NCBI GenBank assembly: GCA_947629675.1 | Contig: CANREM010000008.1 | Coordinates: 1-64,000 of the forward strand | DNA length: 64,000 bases | Origin: an uncultured Clostridia bacterium | Lineage (GTDB): Bacteria > Bacillota > Clostridia > Christensenellales > Borkfalkiaceae | Direction: 5' to 3' | Shown here: positions 40,719-50,553 of the stretch, piece after piece | Layout of the letters: each line of letters begins with the position of its first letter | Numbering within the stretch: position 1 is the first letter of the stretch | Translations under genes and position numbers: made by a program | The notes under the pieces: model-generated | What the model saw: the letters and a program-made list of their open reading frames with translations, nothing else | Told to the model about the DNA's origin: nothing | Databases searched by the model: none

Positions 40719-41426
40719 ATGAATTTGCAAGAACTCATCGAAAAATCAAACCGCATCGTCTTTTTCGGGGGTGCGGGCGTCTCGACGGAGAGCGGCATCC
40801 CCGACTTCCGTTCGGAGGACGGGCTGTACCGCACAAAATACTCCGTCCCGCCCGAGGAGATCTTGAGTTCGGGATACTTCTATCGTCACACCGAGGAATT
40901 TTATAAATTTTATCGGGACAAGATGCTCCCCCTCGATGCACAGCCGAATGCCGCACACAGAAAGCTCGCCGAACTTGAGAAGAAGGGGAAACTTTCCGCC
41001 GTTGTCACACAGAACATCGACGGCCTTCATCAGGCCGCAGGCAGCAAGAAGGTCTTTGAACTTCACGGCAGCATCCACAGGAACTACTGCCTGCGCTGTG
41101 GCAAATTTTATCCCGCACGCTATTTGGCGGAGGGGGAGGGCGTTCCGCACTGCGAATGCGGGGGGCTCATCAAGCCCGACGTCGTCCTCTACGGCGAACC
41201 GCTCGACGGCGGGACGGTCGCGGGGGCGATCGACGCCATCGAAGGCGCGGATCTTCTCATCGTGGCGGGGACGTCGCTTACCGTCTACCCTGCGGCGGGA
41301 TTCGTCGATCTCTTCCGCGGGGAACATCTCGTCCTCATCAACCGGAGCGAAACGCCGCTTGACGGACGGTGCGAACTCGTCATTCGTGAAAATATCGGGG
41401 AGGTCTTTTCCAAACTCAACGTATGA
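40719..41426 (+). CDS. cobB: NAD-dependent protein deacylase (sirtuin, CobB type)
   Basis: Removes acyl groups from lysines using NAD+. 235 residues, normal. Seen: FFGGAGVSTESGIPDFRSEDG near 14-34 (split NAD motif), TQNIDGLHQAAGS near 100-112, catalytic His in ELHGSIHRNYC near 120, zinc cysteines CLRC and CEC-type pair (about 127-152), and DVVLYGE and AGTSLTVYPAAGF near 175-193. First gene of the run leading to miaB (4-base overlap). Confidence 0.92.
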   Translation: MNLQELIEKSNRIVFFGGAGVSTESGIPDFRSEDGLYRTKYSVPPEEILSSGYFYRHTEEFYKFYRDKMLPLDAQPNAAHRKLAELEKKGKLSAVVTQNIDGLHQAAGSKKVFELHGSIHRNYCLRCGKFYPARYLAEGEGVPHCECGGLIKPDVVLYGEPLDGGTVAGAIDAIEGADLLIVAGTSLTVYPAAGFVDLFRGEHLVLINRSETPLDGRCELVIRENIGEVFSKLNV

Positions 41427-42727
41427 AATACCATATCGTCACCTATGGCTGTCAGATGAATCTGCACGAGTCGGAGAAGATCGCGGGCGTCCTGAAAGAG
41501 ACGGGATATACGGAGCCTTCTTCTTTGGAGGAGGCGGACATCATCGTATTCAACACCTGCTGTATCCGCGAAAATGCCGAGAATCATGCCTTCGGCAACA
41601 TCGGCGCGCTCAAAAAGTTAAAAAGAGAGAAGAAGGGCCTTCTCATCGCCGTCGGCGGGTGCATGGTGCAGGAAGCGGGCAAAGCGAAGCTATTAAAAGA
41701 TAAGTTTCCCTTCATCGATATCCTCTTTGGCACGCATAATCTCAACGAACTCCGCGCCCTCATCGAGAGGAAAAAGGCGCAAAAGAAATCGGTCATCTCT
41801 CTTCTTGAAGAGCGGGGAGAGACGGAGGACGGCGTCACGCCCGTTAGGACGAGCTATCCCAACGCATGGGTGAACATCACCTACGGCTGCAACAATTTCT
41901 GCACCTACTGCATCGTGCCCTATGTGCGCGGACGGGAGCGTTCGCGGCGGGCGGAGGACATCCTCGGCGAGGTGCAAGCCCTCGTTTCGGAGGGCTATAA
42001 AGAGATTACCCTTCTCGGACAGAATGTGGATTCCTACCGCGGGGAGGACGGGACGACCTTCCCCGAGCTACTCGACAGAGTTGCCTCCATAGAGGGGAAA
42101 TTCCGCGTCCGCTTCATGACCTCACATCCCAAGGATTTTACGGAGGAACTTGTCGCCGTCATGAAAAAACACGACAAGATCTGCAAGCATCTGCACCTTC
42201 CCGTGCAATCGGGCAATGACCGCATCTTAAAGCTCATGAACCGCCGCTACACGCGGGAGAAATATCTTTCGGATCTCGCCCTTCTCCGGCGGGAGATCCC
42301 CGACTGCGAGGTGACGACAGACCTCATCGTCGCCTTCCCCACGGAGACGGAGGAGGAGTTCGAAGATACGCTCTCTCTTGTCGAAGAGGCCGATCTTTCC
42401 TCGGCGTTCACCTTCATCTATTCCCCGCGGACGGGGACGAAGGCCGCCGAGATGGAGGGGAGGATCGATGAGGACGTCGCAAAGGACCGCATCACGCGGC
42501 TCATTGCCCTCGTCAACGCCAAGACGCGGGAAAAGAGTGCGAAGTATGTGGGAAGGACGGTGGAGATCCTGTGCGAGGATTTCGATGAGAAGAAGGGGAT
42601 GTACCTCGGCCGCGACGAATACGGCAGGATGGGGTACTTCAAGAGCGACAAGTGCCGTATCGGCGAATTTGTCGATCTTAAGATCACAGAGGCAAACGGC
42701 ATCTCCTTGTATGGAGAGGAAGCATAA
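41423..42727 (+). CDS. miaB: tRNA-2-methylthio-N6-dimethylallyladenosine synthase
   Basis: Radical-SAM methylthiotransferase acting on A37 after MiaA. 434 residues. Seen: UPF0004 domain (YGCQMNLHESEKIAG at 5-19; cysteines at about 9, 45 and 79), radical-SAM CNNFCTYCIVPYVRGRERSR near 152-171 with the CxxxCxxC triad, and a C-terminal TRAM domain (VGRTVEILCEDFDEKKGMYL). Its partner miaA lies four genes further in the same unit. Confidence 0.96.
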   Translation: MKYHIVTYGCQMNLHESEKIAGVLKETGYTEPSSLEEADIIVFNTCCIRENAENHAFGNIGALKKLKREKKGLLIAVGGCMVQEAGKAKLLKDKFPFIDILFGTHNLNELRALIERKKAQKKSVISLLEERGETEDGVTPVRTSYPNAWVNITYGCNNFCTYCIVPYVRGRERSRRAEDILGEVQALVSEGYKEITLLGQNVDSYRGEDGTTFPELLDRVASIEGKFRVRFMTSHPKDFTEELVAVMKKHDKICKHLHLPVQSGNDRILKLMNRRYTREKYLSDLALLRREIPDCEVTTDLIVAFPTETEEEFEDTLSLVEEADLSSAFTFIYSPRTGTKAAEMEGRIDEDVAKDRITRLIALVNAKTREKSAKYVGRTVEILCEDFDEKKGMYLGRDEYGRMGYFKSDKCRIGEFVDLKITEANGISLYGEEA

Positions 42728-42760
42728 AATACGCGTTTTGACCAAGGAAGGGACAGGAAA

Positions 42761-45313
42761 ATGGCATTATCTCCCATGATGGAGCATTGGCAGAAGATCA
42801 AAGAGGCTTATCCCGATTGCCTCGTATTCTATCGTCTCGGGGACTTCTATGAGATGTTCTTCGAGGACGCCGAAAAGGCAAGCAAGATCCTCGATCTCAC
42901 CCTCACGGGGAGAGATTGCGGCCTCAAAGAGCGCGCACCCATGTGCGGCGTACCCTATCATGCCGTAGACGCCTACATTCAGAAGCTCGTGGAAAGCGGC
43001 GAGCGCGTCGCCATCTGCGAACAGCTCTCCGATCCCAAGGCCTCCAAGGGCATGGTAGACAGAGATGTCATCCGCGTCGTCTCGGCGGGTACCGTCATCG
43101 AGGGGGATCTTCTCGACGAAAAGAAGAGCAACTATATCGCCTGTGCCGTGAAGGAAGAGGAAAGTTTCGCCCTCGCATGGGCGGACATCACGACGGGGGA
43201 ATTTGCCGCCACAGAGGTGGAGAGTGCGGAAAAGCTCGTCTCCGATCTTGCCAATCTCTCCGTCGCAGAGATCATATGCAATAGCAGCGCGCTCTTCGCG
43301 CTCAAAGAGCTTCCCGAAACGGAACGGCTGCTCCCTCCGCTCTCCTGTTATCTTCCGTGGGCGTTTGTACGCGAGAATGCGGAAAACTGCCTGAAATCCC
43401 AGCTTTCCGTTTCTTCGATGGACGCCTTGGGATTAAATTCGGCCTCCTCTGCTGTCCTTGCGGCGGGGGCACTCCTCGAATATCTGCGCGAGACGCAAAA
43501 GCACGCACTCAAGAATATCAACGCGCTCAAATATTTTGACGGGAACAAGGCGATGAAGCTCGACCCGACGGCTGTCCGCAATCTCGACATTCTCAAAAAT
43601 AATGCGACGGGGGATAAGAGGGGGTCGCTTCTGCATCTTCTCGACGAGACAAAGACGGGCATGGGGGGAAGAAAACTTGCCTCCATTCTCACCTCCCCGC
43701 TTTCGGAGATCGGTGAGATCGAAGAGCGGCTGGATGCGGTCGAAGAGCTCTTCAAGGCGACCGTCGTCCGCATGGGCATCCACGACATGCTCGGGGGCGT
43801 GAAGGACATCGAACGCCTCACCGGCCGCATCTCCAATGGCAATCTTCAGCCGAAGGACTGCCTCGCGCTCTCTGCGTCCCTTGCCGTCGTGCCCAATCTG
43901 AAATTTCAGCTCACGGGATTTTCCTCCCGCCTTCTGCGCTCCATTGCCTCCCGCCTCGTGGATACGAAAGAGGTGTGCGCGCTCCTCGATTCCGCCATCG
44001 ATCCCATGGCTACCACCCTCAAGGAGGGAGGCTATATCAAGGCGGGTTACAATGAAAGGCTGGATGAACTGCGGGATGCTAAGGCGCACAGTCAGACACT
44101 TCTCGCCCAGCTCGAGGCGCGGGAGAGGGAACTGACGGGGATCCGCACCCTCAAAGTGGGTTACAACCGCGTCTTTGGCTACTACATCGAGGTGAGCAAT
44201 TCCTTCAAGGACCGCGTGCCCTATTCCTACACGCGCAAACAGACGCTTGCGAACGGCGAGCGGTATGTGAACGAGGAACTCAAGGCGATCGAGAGCAAAA
44301 TTCTGGGCGGCGAAGAGGAGGCGGAACGCCTTCAGGAAGCCCTCTACCATGAACTTCTCGGCATCCTCGAGAAGAATATTCCCGTATTCCAACAGGTCGC
44401 CTCCGCAGTCGCCATGCTCGACTGCATCACCTCGCTCGCCGTCGTCGCCAAGGAAAATAAATTCGTCCGTCCCGTCTTGAAAGAGGAGGGGACGCTCGTC
44501 ATCGAAGAGGGCCGTCATCCCGTCGTCGAAAAACTCTCCAGGGAACGCTTTGTTCCCAACGATTGCCTGATGGACGGGGAGGAGAACAGGACGCTCATCC
44601 TTACGGGGCCGAATATGGCGGGAAAGTCCACCTATCTTCGTCAGGTCGCGCTCATCGTCTTTATGGCGCACATCGGCTCCTTCGTCCCCGCCAAGCGTGC
44701 GGAGATCCCGCTTTGCGACAGGATCTTCACCCGCATCGGGGCGAGCGACGATCTCATCTCCAACCGTTCTACCTTCATGGTGGAGATGACGGAAGTCGCA
44801 AATATTTTGCGGAATGCGACAAACAAGAGCCTTCTCATCCTCGACGAAGTCGGCCGCGGGACAAGTACTTTCGACGGGCTTTCCATCGCATGGGCGGTCA
44901 TCGAATATCTGAATGAAAAGGTGCGCGCAAAGACCCTCTTTGCGACGCATTATCATGAACTCACCGAGCTTGAGGGTAAACTCGGCGGCGTCAAAAATTA
45001 CAAGATCGGCGTGCGGGAGATCGGCGGCTCCATCGTCTTTTTGCGCAAGATCATGCGGGGCGGAGCTTCCAGAAGTTTCGGCGTCGAAGTGGCCTCTCTT
45101 GCAGGAGTTCCCGCCGAGGTCACTGACCGGGCGAAGCGCATCTTAAAGACGCTCGAAAAGACGGAGGCACGCCGTCCCGAACTCGTCGAAAATGAGGAAG
45201 AGACGGAGGAAAGGATAGATCTTAAGTCCGAGCTTTCCGATCTCGACGTCAATGTGCTTACGCCCATGCAGGCCCTCGCCATTCTCTCGGAATGGAAGGA
45301 GAAGATCAAATGA
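42761..45313 (+). CDS. mutS: DNA mismatch repair protein MutS
   Basis: Recognises mispairs and recruits MutL. 850 residues. Seen: N-terminal mismatch-binding FYRLGDFYEMFFEDAEKAS (about 23-41) containing the Phe-x-Glu that stacks on the mispair, connector and lever domains, and C-terminal ATPase with Walker A TGPNMAGKSTYLRQ near 610 and LLILDEVGRGTSTFDGLS near 690. The last four bases overlap the mutL ATG. Confidence 0.97.
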   Translation: MALSPMMEHWQKIKEAYPDCLVFYRLGDFYEMFFEDAEKASKILDLTLTGRDCGLKERAPMCGVPYHAVDAYIQKLVESGERVAICEQLSDPKASKGMVDRDVIRVVSAGTVIEGDLLDEKKSNYIACAVKEEESFALAWADITTGEFAATEVESAEKLVSDLANLSVAEIICNSSALFALKELPETERLLPPLSCYLPWAFVRENAENCLKSQLSVSSMDALGLNSASSAVLAAGALLEYLRETQKHALKNINALKYFDGNKAMKLDPTAVRNLDILKNNATGDKRGSLLHLLDETKTGMGGRKLASILTSPLSEIGEIEERLDAVEELFKATVVRMGIHDMLGGVKDIERLTGRISNGNLQPKDCLALSASLAVVPNLKFQLTGFSSRLLRSIASRLVDTKEVCALLDSAIDPMATTLKEGGYIKAGYNERLDELRDAKAHSQTLLAQLEARERELTGIRTLKVGYNRVFGYYIEVSNSFKDRVPYSYTRKQTLANGERYVNEELKAIESKILGGEEEAERLQEALYHELLGILEKNIPVFQQVASAVAMLDCITSLAVVAKENKFVRPVLKEEGTLVIEEGRHPVVEKLSRERFVPNDCLMDGEENRTLILTGPNMAGKSTYLRQVALIVFMAHIGSFVPAKRAEIPLCDRIFTRIGASDDLISNRSTFMVEMTEVANILRNATNKSLLILDEVGRGTSTFDGLSIAWAVIEYLNEKVRAKTLFATHYHELTELEGKLGGVKNYKIGVREIGGSIVFLRKIMRGGASRSFGVEVASLAGVPAEVTDRAKRILKTLEKTEARRPELVENEEETEERIDLKSELSDLDVNVLTPMQALAILSEWKEKIK

Positions 45314-47187
45314 ACATCCATGTGTTACCGCGGGAAGTATTCAACAAGATCGCGGCGGGGGAGGTCGTTGACCGCCCGTACTCCGTCGTAAAAGAACTCG
45401 TCGAGAACGCGATCGACGCGGGGGCGAGTGAGATCTCCGTGGAGATCGAAAGCGGCGGAAAGGGGCTTATCCGCGTGACAGACAACGGCGGGGGGATCGA
45501 AAAGGAAGATCTTCCCTATGCCTTCCTTCCGCATGCGACGAGCAAACTTGAGAGTGCGGAGGATCTCTTCGGCGTCAAGACACTCGGCTTCCGCGGCGAA
45601 GCGATCGCCTCCATTGCGGCCGTCTCTAAGATGAAGATCGTCTCGAGAGCGGGGGACAAAGAGGCGTTTTCGCTCTCCTCCAATGGTGGAAATATGGGCG
45701 AAGTTCTTCCCGCAGCGGGAGCAAGGGGGACGGAAGTCACGGTGGAGGAGCTGTTCTTCAATACGCCCGCCCGCCTTAAATTTTTGCGCTCCGATCAGCA
45801 GGAAGAGGGGGATGTCGCCAACATGATGGCGCGCTTCATGCTCTCCCGCCCCGAGATCTCTTTCACCTTCACCGCGAACGGGAAGCTCAAGTACCGCTCC
45901 TACGGCGACGGGCTATCCTCGGCGATCGCGAACGTGTACGGCGCGGGGATCCTCCGCGAACTCTATGAAATAGACGCCGACAAGCACGGCATCAAGCTCA
46001 GGGGCTTCATCGGCAACCAGAATTTTTCCAAGCCCAACCGCACCTATCAGAGCCTCTTTGTGAACGGCCGCTATGTCGTCAACCAGACAGTCTCCGCCGC
46101 GCTCACGAACGCATATGCAAGCTACCTCATGAAGAGGCAATACCCCTTCTATGTACTCTTTTTAGACGTTCCGCCCGAAATCGTGGACGTGAACGTCACT
46201 CCCAATAAATCGGACGTCCGCTTTGCAGACAATCAGATCATTTACGGAAGCGTCTACTCCGTCGTCTCGGCCGTTCTCGACGGTAATTCCCGCGCCCTCG
46301 AATATCTCGCCAAAACGCCCGATCCCACGCCCGTGCAGGAGACGATCCCCCTCGGGGACGTTCCTTCGCAACATAAAGTGCTGCCGCCCATGTCCTATGA
46401 CGAGGCGAAGAAGGAACTTGCATTCGACATCCCGACCGTCTCCTCCAAAGTTTCCCTTCCCCGCCGTGATCTTACGGACGCGCGCCTGAACTTTGAGGTC
46501 AACTCCTCCTACGCATCCCCTGCAGAGACAAAGGAGAAAGAGGACTATTTCGAGGAGAATAAGAAGATTCTCCTCGAGGAGGAAAAAAAACAGAAACAGC
46601 AGAAGGTGGACGTAAAGTCCCTCCGCTTCAAGGGGGAACTCTTCCGCACCTATCTCTTCTATGAATGCGGGGACGACGCCTATATCGTCGATCAGCATGC
46701 GGCGCACGAGCGGCTCATCTACGATAGGCTCCGCCAAAAGCTCGCCGACCGCACGGCCAGCTCCCAGCCCATGCTCGTGCCCTTCGTTCTCACCCTCAAC
46801 GGGCCTGAATTTGCCTTCATGTGCAAACAGCTCCCTGTTTTGGAGGAACTCGGGTTCGAAGTGGGGGAATTCGGCGGCAATTCCATCAAGGTCTCCGCCG
46901 TGCCCTCCGACCTCATGGGAATGGACCTTGCCGCCTTCTTCGCGGAGATCGTCTCCTCGATGGAGTCCCTCCGCGCCATTAAACTTGCGGATCTTTTGAA
47001 GGATAAACTCGCCTCGGCCGCCTGTAAGGCCGCCGTGAAGGGCGGGGAATTTCTCACCGACGAGGAGGCTGCAGCCCTCATTGCCCGCATGGATGGCGAT
47101 ATGGGGCTGAAATGCCCGCACGGCCGCCCCGTCGCAGTGCATCTCAAGAGGAGCGAGATGGAAAAGCTCTTCAAGCGCATCGTATGA
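45310..47187 (+). CDS. mutL: DNA mismatch repair protein MutL
   Basis: GHKL ATPase and, in Gram-positives, a nicking endonuclease. 625 residues. Seen: KIAAGEVVDRPYSVVKELVENAIDAGA is spread over residues 13-40, DNGGGI near 63, and GFRGEAIASI near 95. In the C-terminal domain the endonuclease motif DQHA(X)2E(X)4E is present as DQHAAHERLIYD near 460, with Asp in the final Glu position. The middle linker has a long acidic-basic helix (EEEKKQKQQKVD). Overlaps both mutS and miaA by 4 bases. Confidence 0.96.
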   Translation: MNIHVLPREVFNKIAAGEVVDRPYSVVKELVENAIDAGASEISVEIESGGKGLIRVTDNGGGIEKEDLPYAFLPHATSKLESAEDLFGVKTLGFRGEAIASIAAVSKMKIVSRAGDKEAFSLSSNGGNMGEVLPAAGARGTEVTVEELFFNTPARLKFLRSDQQEEGDVANMMARFMLSRPEISFTFTANGKLKYRSYGDGLSSAIANVYGAGILRELYEIDADKHGIKLRGFIGNQNFSKPNRTYQSLFVNGRYVVNQTVSAALTNAYASYLMKRQYPFYVLFLDVPPEIVDVNVTPNKSDVRFADNQIIYGSVYSVVSAVLDGNSRALEYLAKTPDPTPVQETIPLGDVPSQHKVLPPMSYDEAKKELAFDIPTVSSKVSLPRRDLTDARLNFEVNSSYASPAETKEKEDYFEENKKILLEEEKKQKQQKVDVKSLRFKGELFRTYLFYECGDDAYIVDQHAAHERLIYDRLRQKLADRTASSQPMLVPFVLTLNGPEFAFMCKQLPVLEELGFEVGEFGGNSIKVSAVPSDLMGMDLAAFFAEIVSSMESLRAIKLADLLKDKLASAACKAAVKGGEFLTDEEAAALIARMDGDMGLKCPHGRPVAVHLKRSEMEKLFKRIV

Positions 47188-48092
47188 GAAAACTGCTCGT
47201 CATCTGCGGCCCCACCGCCTCGGGGAAGAGCGCGCTCTCCGTCGAATGTGCAAAGCGGATCGGAGGAGAGATCGTCTCTTGCGACGCCTTTCTCATCTAT
47301 AAGGGGCTGAATATCGGCACCGCAAAGCCGACGAAGGAGGAGATGCAGGGCATCCCGCATCACATGATCGACGTTGTGGAGGCGGGAACTCCTTTCTCCG
47401 TGAGCGACTTCGAAACGCGCGCGCTTCCCATCGTGGAGGACATCCTCTCGCGCGGCAAGACGCCCGTCCTCGTCGGGGGGACGGGGTTTTATCTCAACGC
47501 ACTTCTCTTTTCCCACGCCTTTGGGAACACTCCCGCATCCGAGGAGATCAGAAAAAAATACGAGAAGCTGGAAAAAAGAGAGGGGAGGGAGGCCCTACAC
47601 GCGCGTCTCAAAGAGGTGGACCCCGAGAGTGCGGAAATTTTGCATGTGAACGATGTAAAGCGGGTGATCCGCGCCCTTGAAATTTTCGAACTCACGGGGA
47701 GAAAAAAATCCGAGCAACACGATGATGCCCTCCCCCGCTATCCCTATGAAGCGTTTGCCGTAAACTTTCCGCGCGAGGAGCTGTATGCCCGCATTTCGGA
47801 GCGGGCAAGGAAGATGATCTCTTCGGGCCTTGTCGACGAAGTGAAGAGTCTCCTTGAAAGGGGAGTTGCGGAAAATGCACAATGTATGCAGGGAATTGGC
47901 TATAAAGAAGTGGTCGAATGCCTGAAAAACGACGATAACGAGAGTACTATGTCAGACATAATAGAGAAAAATACGCGCAATTACGCAAAGCGACAGCTCA
48001 CTTTTTTCAAAAAATTGCCCAATTTGCATTGGCTGACACCCAACTCATCAGAGGCATGCGCCGAGGAGGTCTTACGCATTTATGGAAATTGA
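47184..48092 (+). CDS. miaA: tRNA dimethylallyltransferase
   Basis: Adds dimethylallyl to A37 of tRNAs reading UNN codons, the substrate for MiaB. 302 residues. Seen: P-loop CGPTASGKSALSVE near 8-21, DAFLIYKGLNIGTAKPT near 34-50, GGTGFYLNALL near 98-108, and the C-terminal IGYKEVVECL...TRNYAKRQLTFFKKL. The segment STMSDII near residues 255-261 is encoded by a copy of the 20-base palindromic repeat, replacing the usual helix here without changing length. The 3' end overlaps the next gene by 11 bases; no hfq lies between. Confidence 0.95.
   Translation: MRKLLVICGPTASGKSALSVECAKRIGGEIVSCDAFLIYKGLNIGTAKPTKEEMQGIPHHMIDVVEAGTPFSVSDFETRALPIVEDILSRGKTPVLVGGTGFYLNALLFSHAFGNTPASEEIRKKYEKLEKREGREALHARLKEVDPESAEILHVNDVKRVIRALEIFELTGRKKSEQHDDALPRYPYEAFAVNFPREELYARISERARKMISSGLVDEVKSLLERGVAENAQCMQGIGYKEVVECLKNDDNESTMSDIIEKNTRNYAKRQLTFFKKLPNLHWLTPNSSEACAEEVLRIYGN
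47943..47962. repeat. 20-base palindromic repeat, copy C, inside miaA
   Basis: AGTACTATGTCAGACATAAT, identical to 17720-17739. It is in frame within miaA and is read as STMSDII. Confidence 0.65.
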
Positions 48093-49302
48093 AGAGAGAA
48101 TTCAAAGGGCGGAGGAGAGCCTGAAAAAGCAGTTTGCCTCGATCGATGAGATCTCGCTCTTCAACACGGAGAAGGTGCTTGCCGCCTTCCTCGAAGAGGA
48201 GATCGCCCTTCGGCATTTCAATCCTTCCACGGGGTACGGCTACGGCGACGAGGGAAGGGAGAAGCTCGGAAGGGTATATGCGCGCGCATTCGGTGCGGAG
48301 AAGGCCATTGTCTCGCCCGCGCTTCTTTCGGGCACGCATGCCCTCACTGTCGCCCTCTTCGGCGTCTTGCGCCCGCGCGACAATATTTTATTTATGACGG
48401 GAAAACCGTATGACACCATACAGGGCGTCATCTGGGGAGAGGGCAACGGCTCACTAAAGGATTTCGGCGTAGGCTACGAAGTTGTTCCTCTCGATGAGAA
48501 TGGGAAGGTGGATCTTCCCGCCGTCAAAAGAACGCTCCTCAATGGGAATTTCCGCATGGTCTATATCCAGCGTTCGCGCGGATACGAACTTCGCGACGCC
48601 TTTTCCGTGGACGAGATCGGGAAGATGTGCGCTTTTTTGCGTGAAAACGGCTTTCGGGGCTGTATCTTCGTGGATAATTGCTACGGGGAGTTCGTCGAAA
48701 AGGAGGAGCCGACCGAGGTCGGTGCAGACCTCATCGTCGGAAGCCTCATCAAAAATCCCGGAGGAGGGCTTGCCCCGACGGGCGGCTACATCGCGGGGAA
48801 GGCCTCCTATATTTTGCAGTGTGCAAACCGTCTCACCGCGCCCTCCGTTGGCGGGGAGATCGGCTCCTATGCCTACGGCTATCAGCAATATTTCCAAGGT
48901 TTCTTTCTCGCCCCGCATGTCGTCGCGCAGGCCTTGAAGGGGGGACTTCTCATCGGGAAATGCATGGAAGATTTGGGTTTTGAGAATTTCCCCAAGCTCC
49001 AAAAGCCGCTTGCGGACATCACCCGCGCCATCCGCTTCAACACGGAGAGGGAGCTTACCGGCTTCATCCAATCGGTGCAGGAGGTCTCCCCCGTCGACAG
49101 TTTTGTAAAACTCGAGGCGTGGGACATGCCCGGCTATGACGACAAGGTCATCATGGCGGCCGGGACCTTTGTCGCGGGGGCGAGCATAGAGCTTTCCGCC
49201 GACGCACCCATCCGGAAGCCCTACACCGCCTATTTTCAGGGCGGCCTCACCTACGAACACTGCAAGCTCGCCTGCATAGCGATCTTAAAGAAACTTTTGT
49301 AA
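48082..49302 (+). CDS. YnbB-like PLP enzyme (methionine gamma-lyase / aluminium-resistance family)
   Basis: 406 residues. Member of the Met_gamma_lyase family annotated as aluminium-resistance protein; the reaction is not established. Seen: HFNPSTGYGYGDEGREKLGR near 48-67, SPALLSGTHALTVALFGVLR near 79-98, DNCYGEFVE near 198, and the PLP-lysine region VGSLIKNPGGGLAPTGGYIAG near 216-236. In Bacillus and many Clostridia it lies just after miaA-hfq; here it overlaps miaA. Ends the unit that began with the sirtuin. Confidence 0.88.
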   Translation: MEIEERIQRAEESLKKQFASIDEISLFNTEKVLAAFLEEEIALRHFNPSTGYGYGDEGREKLGRVYARAFGAEKAIVSPALLSGTHALTVALFGVLRPRDNILFMTGKPYDTIQGVIWGEGNGSLKDFGVGYEVVPLDENGKVDLPAVKRTLLNGNFRMVYIQRSRGYELRDAFSVDEIGKMCAFLRENGFRGCIFVDNCYGEFVEKEEPTEVGADLIVGSLIKNPGGGLAPTGGYIAGKASYILQCANRLTAPSVGGEIGSYAYGYQQYFQGFFLAPHVVAQALKGGLLIGKCMEDLGFENFPKLQKPLADITRAIRFNTERELTGFIQSVQEVSPVDSFVKLEAWDMPGYDDKVIMAAGTFVAGASIELSADAPIRKPYTAYFQGGLTYEHCKLACIAILKKLL

Positions 49303-49307
49303 ACCGT

Positions 49308-49343
49308 GTCATCCCGAGGGGCTTAGCCCCGAGAGGATCCCCC
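49308..49343 (+). repeat. Interspersed GTCATCCCGAG...CGAGAGGATCCCC repeat
   Basis: Starts GTCATCCCGAGG and ends CCGAGAGGATCCCCC around the core GGGGCTTAGCCCC. Same family as 6595-6629 and 19734-19787. Confidence 0.65.
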
Positions 49344-49380
49344 GATACGCAGACCGCGGATGGAATACCGCTTTCCCTTT

Positions 49381-49403
49381 CCCCTCGTGCGAGGGGCTTT
49401 TTT
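49381..49403 (+). terminator. Terminator of the sirtuin-ynbB unit
   Basis: CCCCTC, loop GTGC, GAGGGG, then CTTTTTTT. Confidence 0.85.
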
Positions 49404-49428
49404 TATGGAAGAATTTGGAAAAAAACGC

Positions 49429-49457
49429 TTGACAACTTTCTGTGAAGGTGATAATAT
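49429..49457 (+). promoter_or_regulatory. Promoter of the SPFH operon
   Basis: TTGACA (49429-49434), 17-base spacer, TAATAT (49452-49457). +1 falls inside the operator at 49460-49478. Confidence 0.82.
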
Positions 49458-49459
49458 TT

Positions 49460-49478
49460 TGATATCAAAATGATATCA
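49460..49478. promoter_or_regulatory. Tandem palindromic operator, TGATATCA twice
   Basis: TGATATCA (49460-49467), three A, TGATATCA (49471-49478): two perfect 8-base palindromes with centres 11 bases apart, covering the transcription start. Ribbon-helix-helix dimers bind such neighbouring sites on one face of DNA, and the operon encodes one. Confidence 0.68.
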
Positions 49479-49494
49479 CATAAGGAGGCCGATC

Positions 49495-50430
49495 ATGCAG
49501 GTGAAAGATTTTGATAAAATTACCGAAAGGCCCGCGAAGGAAAAGAACGGCTGGGCGATGCTCGCCGTCATACTTGCGGTCATTCTTGGCGGAATTGTGT
49601 TCTTTATCGTGGGGGCAGTCTATCTTCATGAAAGTGCGGCATTTGCTGCTCTCATGGTGCTTGGCGCGCTGCTTTTCGTCACGGGGAACGTGCTTACGAA
49701 AGGCTTCAAGCTCTTGCAGCCCAACGAGGCATACGTCCTCACGCTCTTCGGGAAATACCACGGCACCATCAAACGGGATGGCTTTTTCTGGGTAAATCCC
49801 TTCTGTGCGTCTGTCAATCCCGCACGTCTCACGATGGGAGGAAGGAAGCTCTCTTTGAAGGCAATGACCCTCAACAACGACAAACAGAAAGTCAACGACG
49901 AAGAGGGGAATCCCATCGAGATCTCTGTCGTCGTCATTTGGCGCATCACGAATACGGCGAAGGCGGTTTTCAACGTGGAAAATTATATGGCATATCTTTC
50001 GACGCAGTGCGATGCCGCCATCCGTCAGGTCGCGCGGCAGTACCCCTACGATGTCTCTACAAACGGGGACGAGACCTCCCTCCGCGGCAGTGCGCAGGAG
50101 ATCGCGGAGGTGCTTCGCGCCGAACTTCAGAACCGTACCGAGATGGCGGGCATCGAGATATTGGAAGCACGCATCTCCCACCTCGCTTACGCACCCGAGA
50201 TCGCGGCGGCCATGCTGCAACGCCAGCAGGCGTCCGCCATCATTGCGGCAAGACAGAAGATCGTGGAGGGTGCCGTCTCCATGGTAGAGATGGCACTCAA
50301 CAAGCTCTCCGAGGAGAACGTCGTCGAACTCGATGACGAACGCAAGGCGCAGATGGTGAGCAACCTTCTCGTCGTCCTCTGCGGCAACCGCGACGCCCAG
50401 CCCGTCGTCGGCACGGGATCCATTTATTAA
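49495..50430 (+). CDS. SPFH-domain (Band 7/stomatin-like) membrane protein
   Basis: 311 residues. Seen: two N-terminal hydrophobic segments (residues 20-42 and 48-66), then a Band 7 domain from about 75 ([20 protein letters not shown]) to 250, with [19 protein letters not shown] and the helical [20 protein letters not shown] that oligomerises in flotillins. Function of this small bacterial form is unclear (membrane organisation or protein quality control). ATG after AAGGAGGCCGATC. First of three genes with an RHH protein and a small membrane protein. Confidence 0.9.
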   Translation: MQVKDFDKITERPAKEKNGWAMLAVILAVILGGIVFFIVGAVYLHESAAFAALMVLGALLFVTGNVLTKGFKLLQPNEAYVLTLFGKYHGTIKRDGFFWVNPFCASVNPARLTMGGRKLSLKAMTLNNDKQKVNDEEGNPIEISVVVIWRITNTAKAVFNVENYMAYLSTQCDAAIRQVARQYPYDVSTNGDETSLRGSAQEIAEVLRAELQNRTEMAGIEILEARISHLAYAPEIAAAMLQRQQASAIIAARQKIVEGAVSMVEMALNKLSEENVVELDDERKAQMVSNLLVVLCGNRDAQPVVGTGSIY

Positions 50431-50553
50431 AAGCTCCAGCGTATTTTATAAAGGAACATCATGGAAGAATTTTTGAATACATCTTTGGGTATCGATGGAA
50501 ACGGTACGCCGCTTCCCGGCGACTTTCGGGGAACATGCACGGGGGGAATGGGT

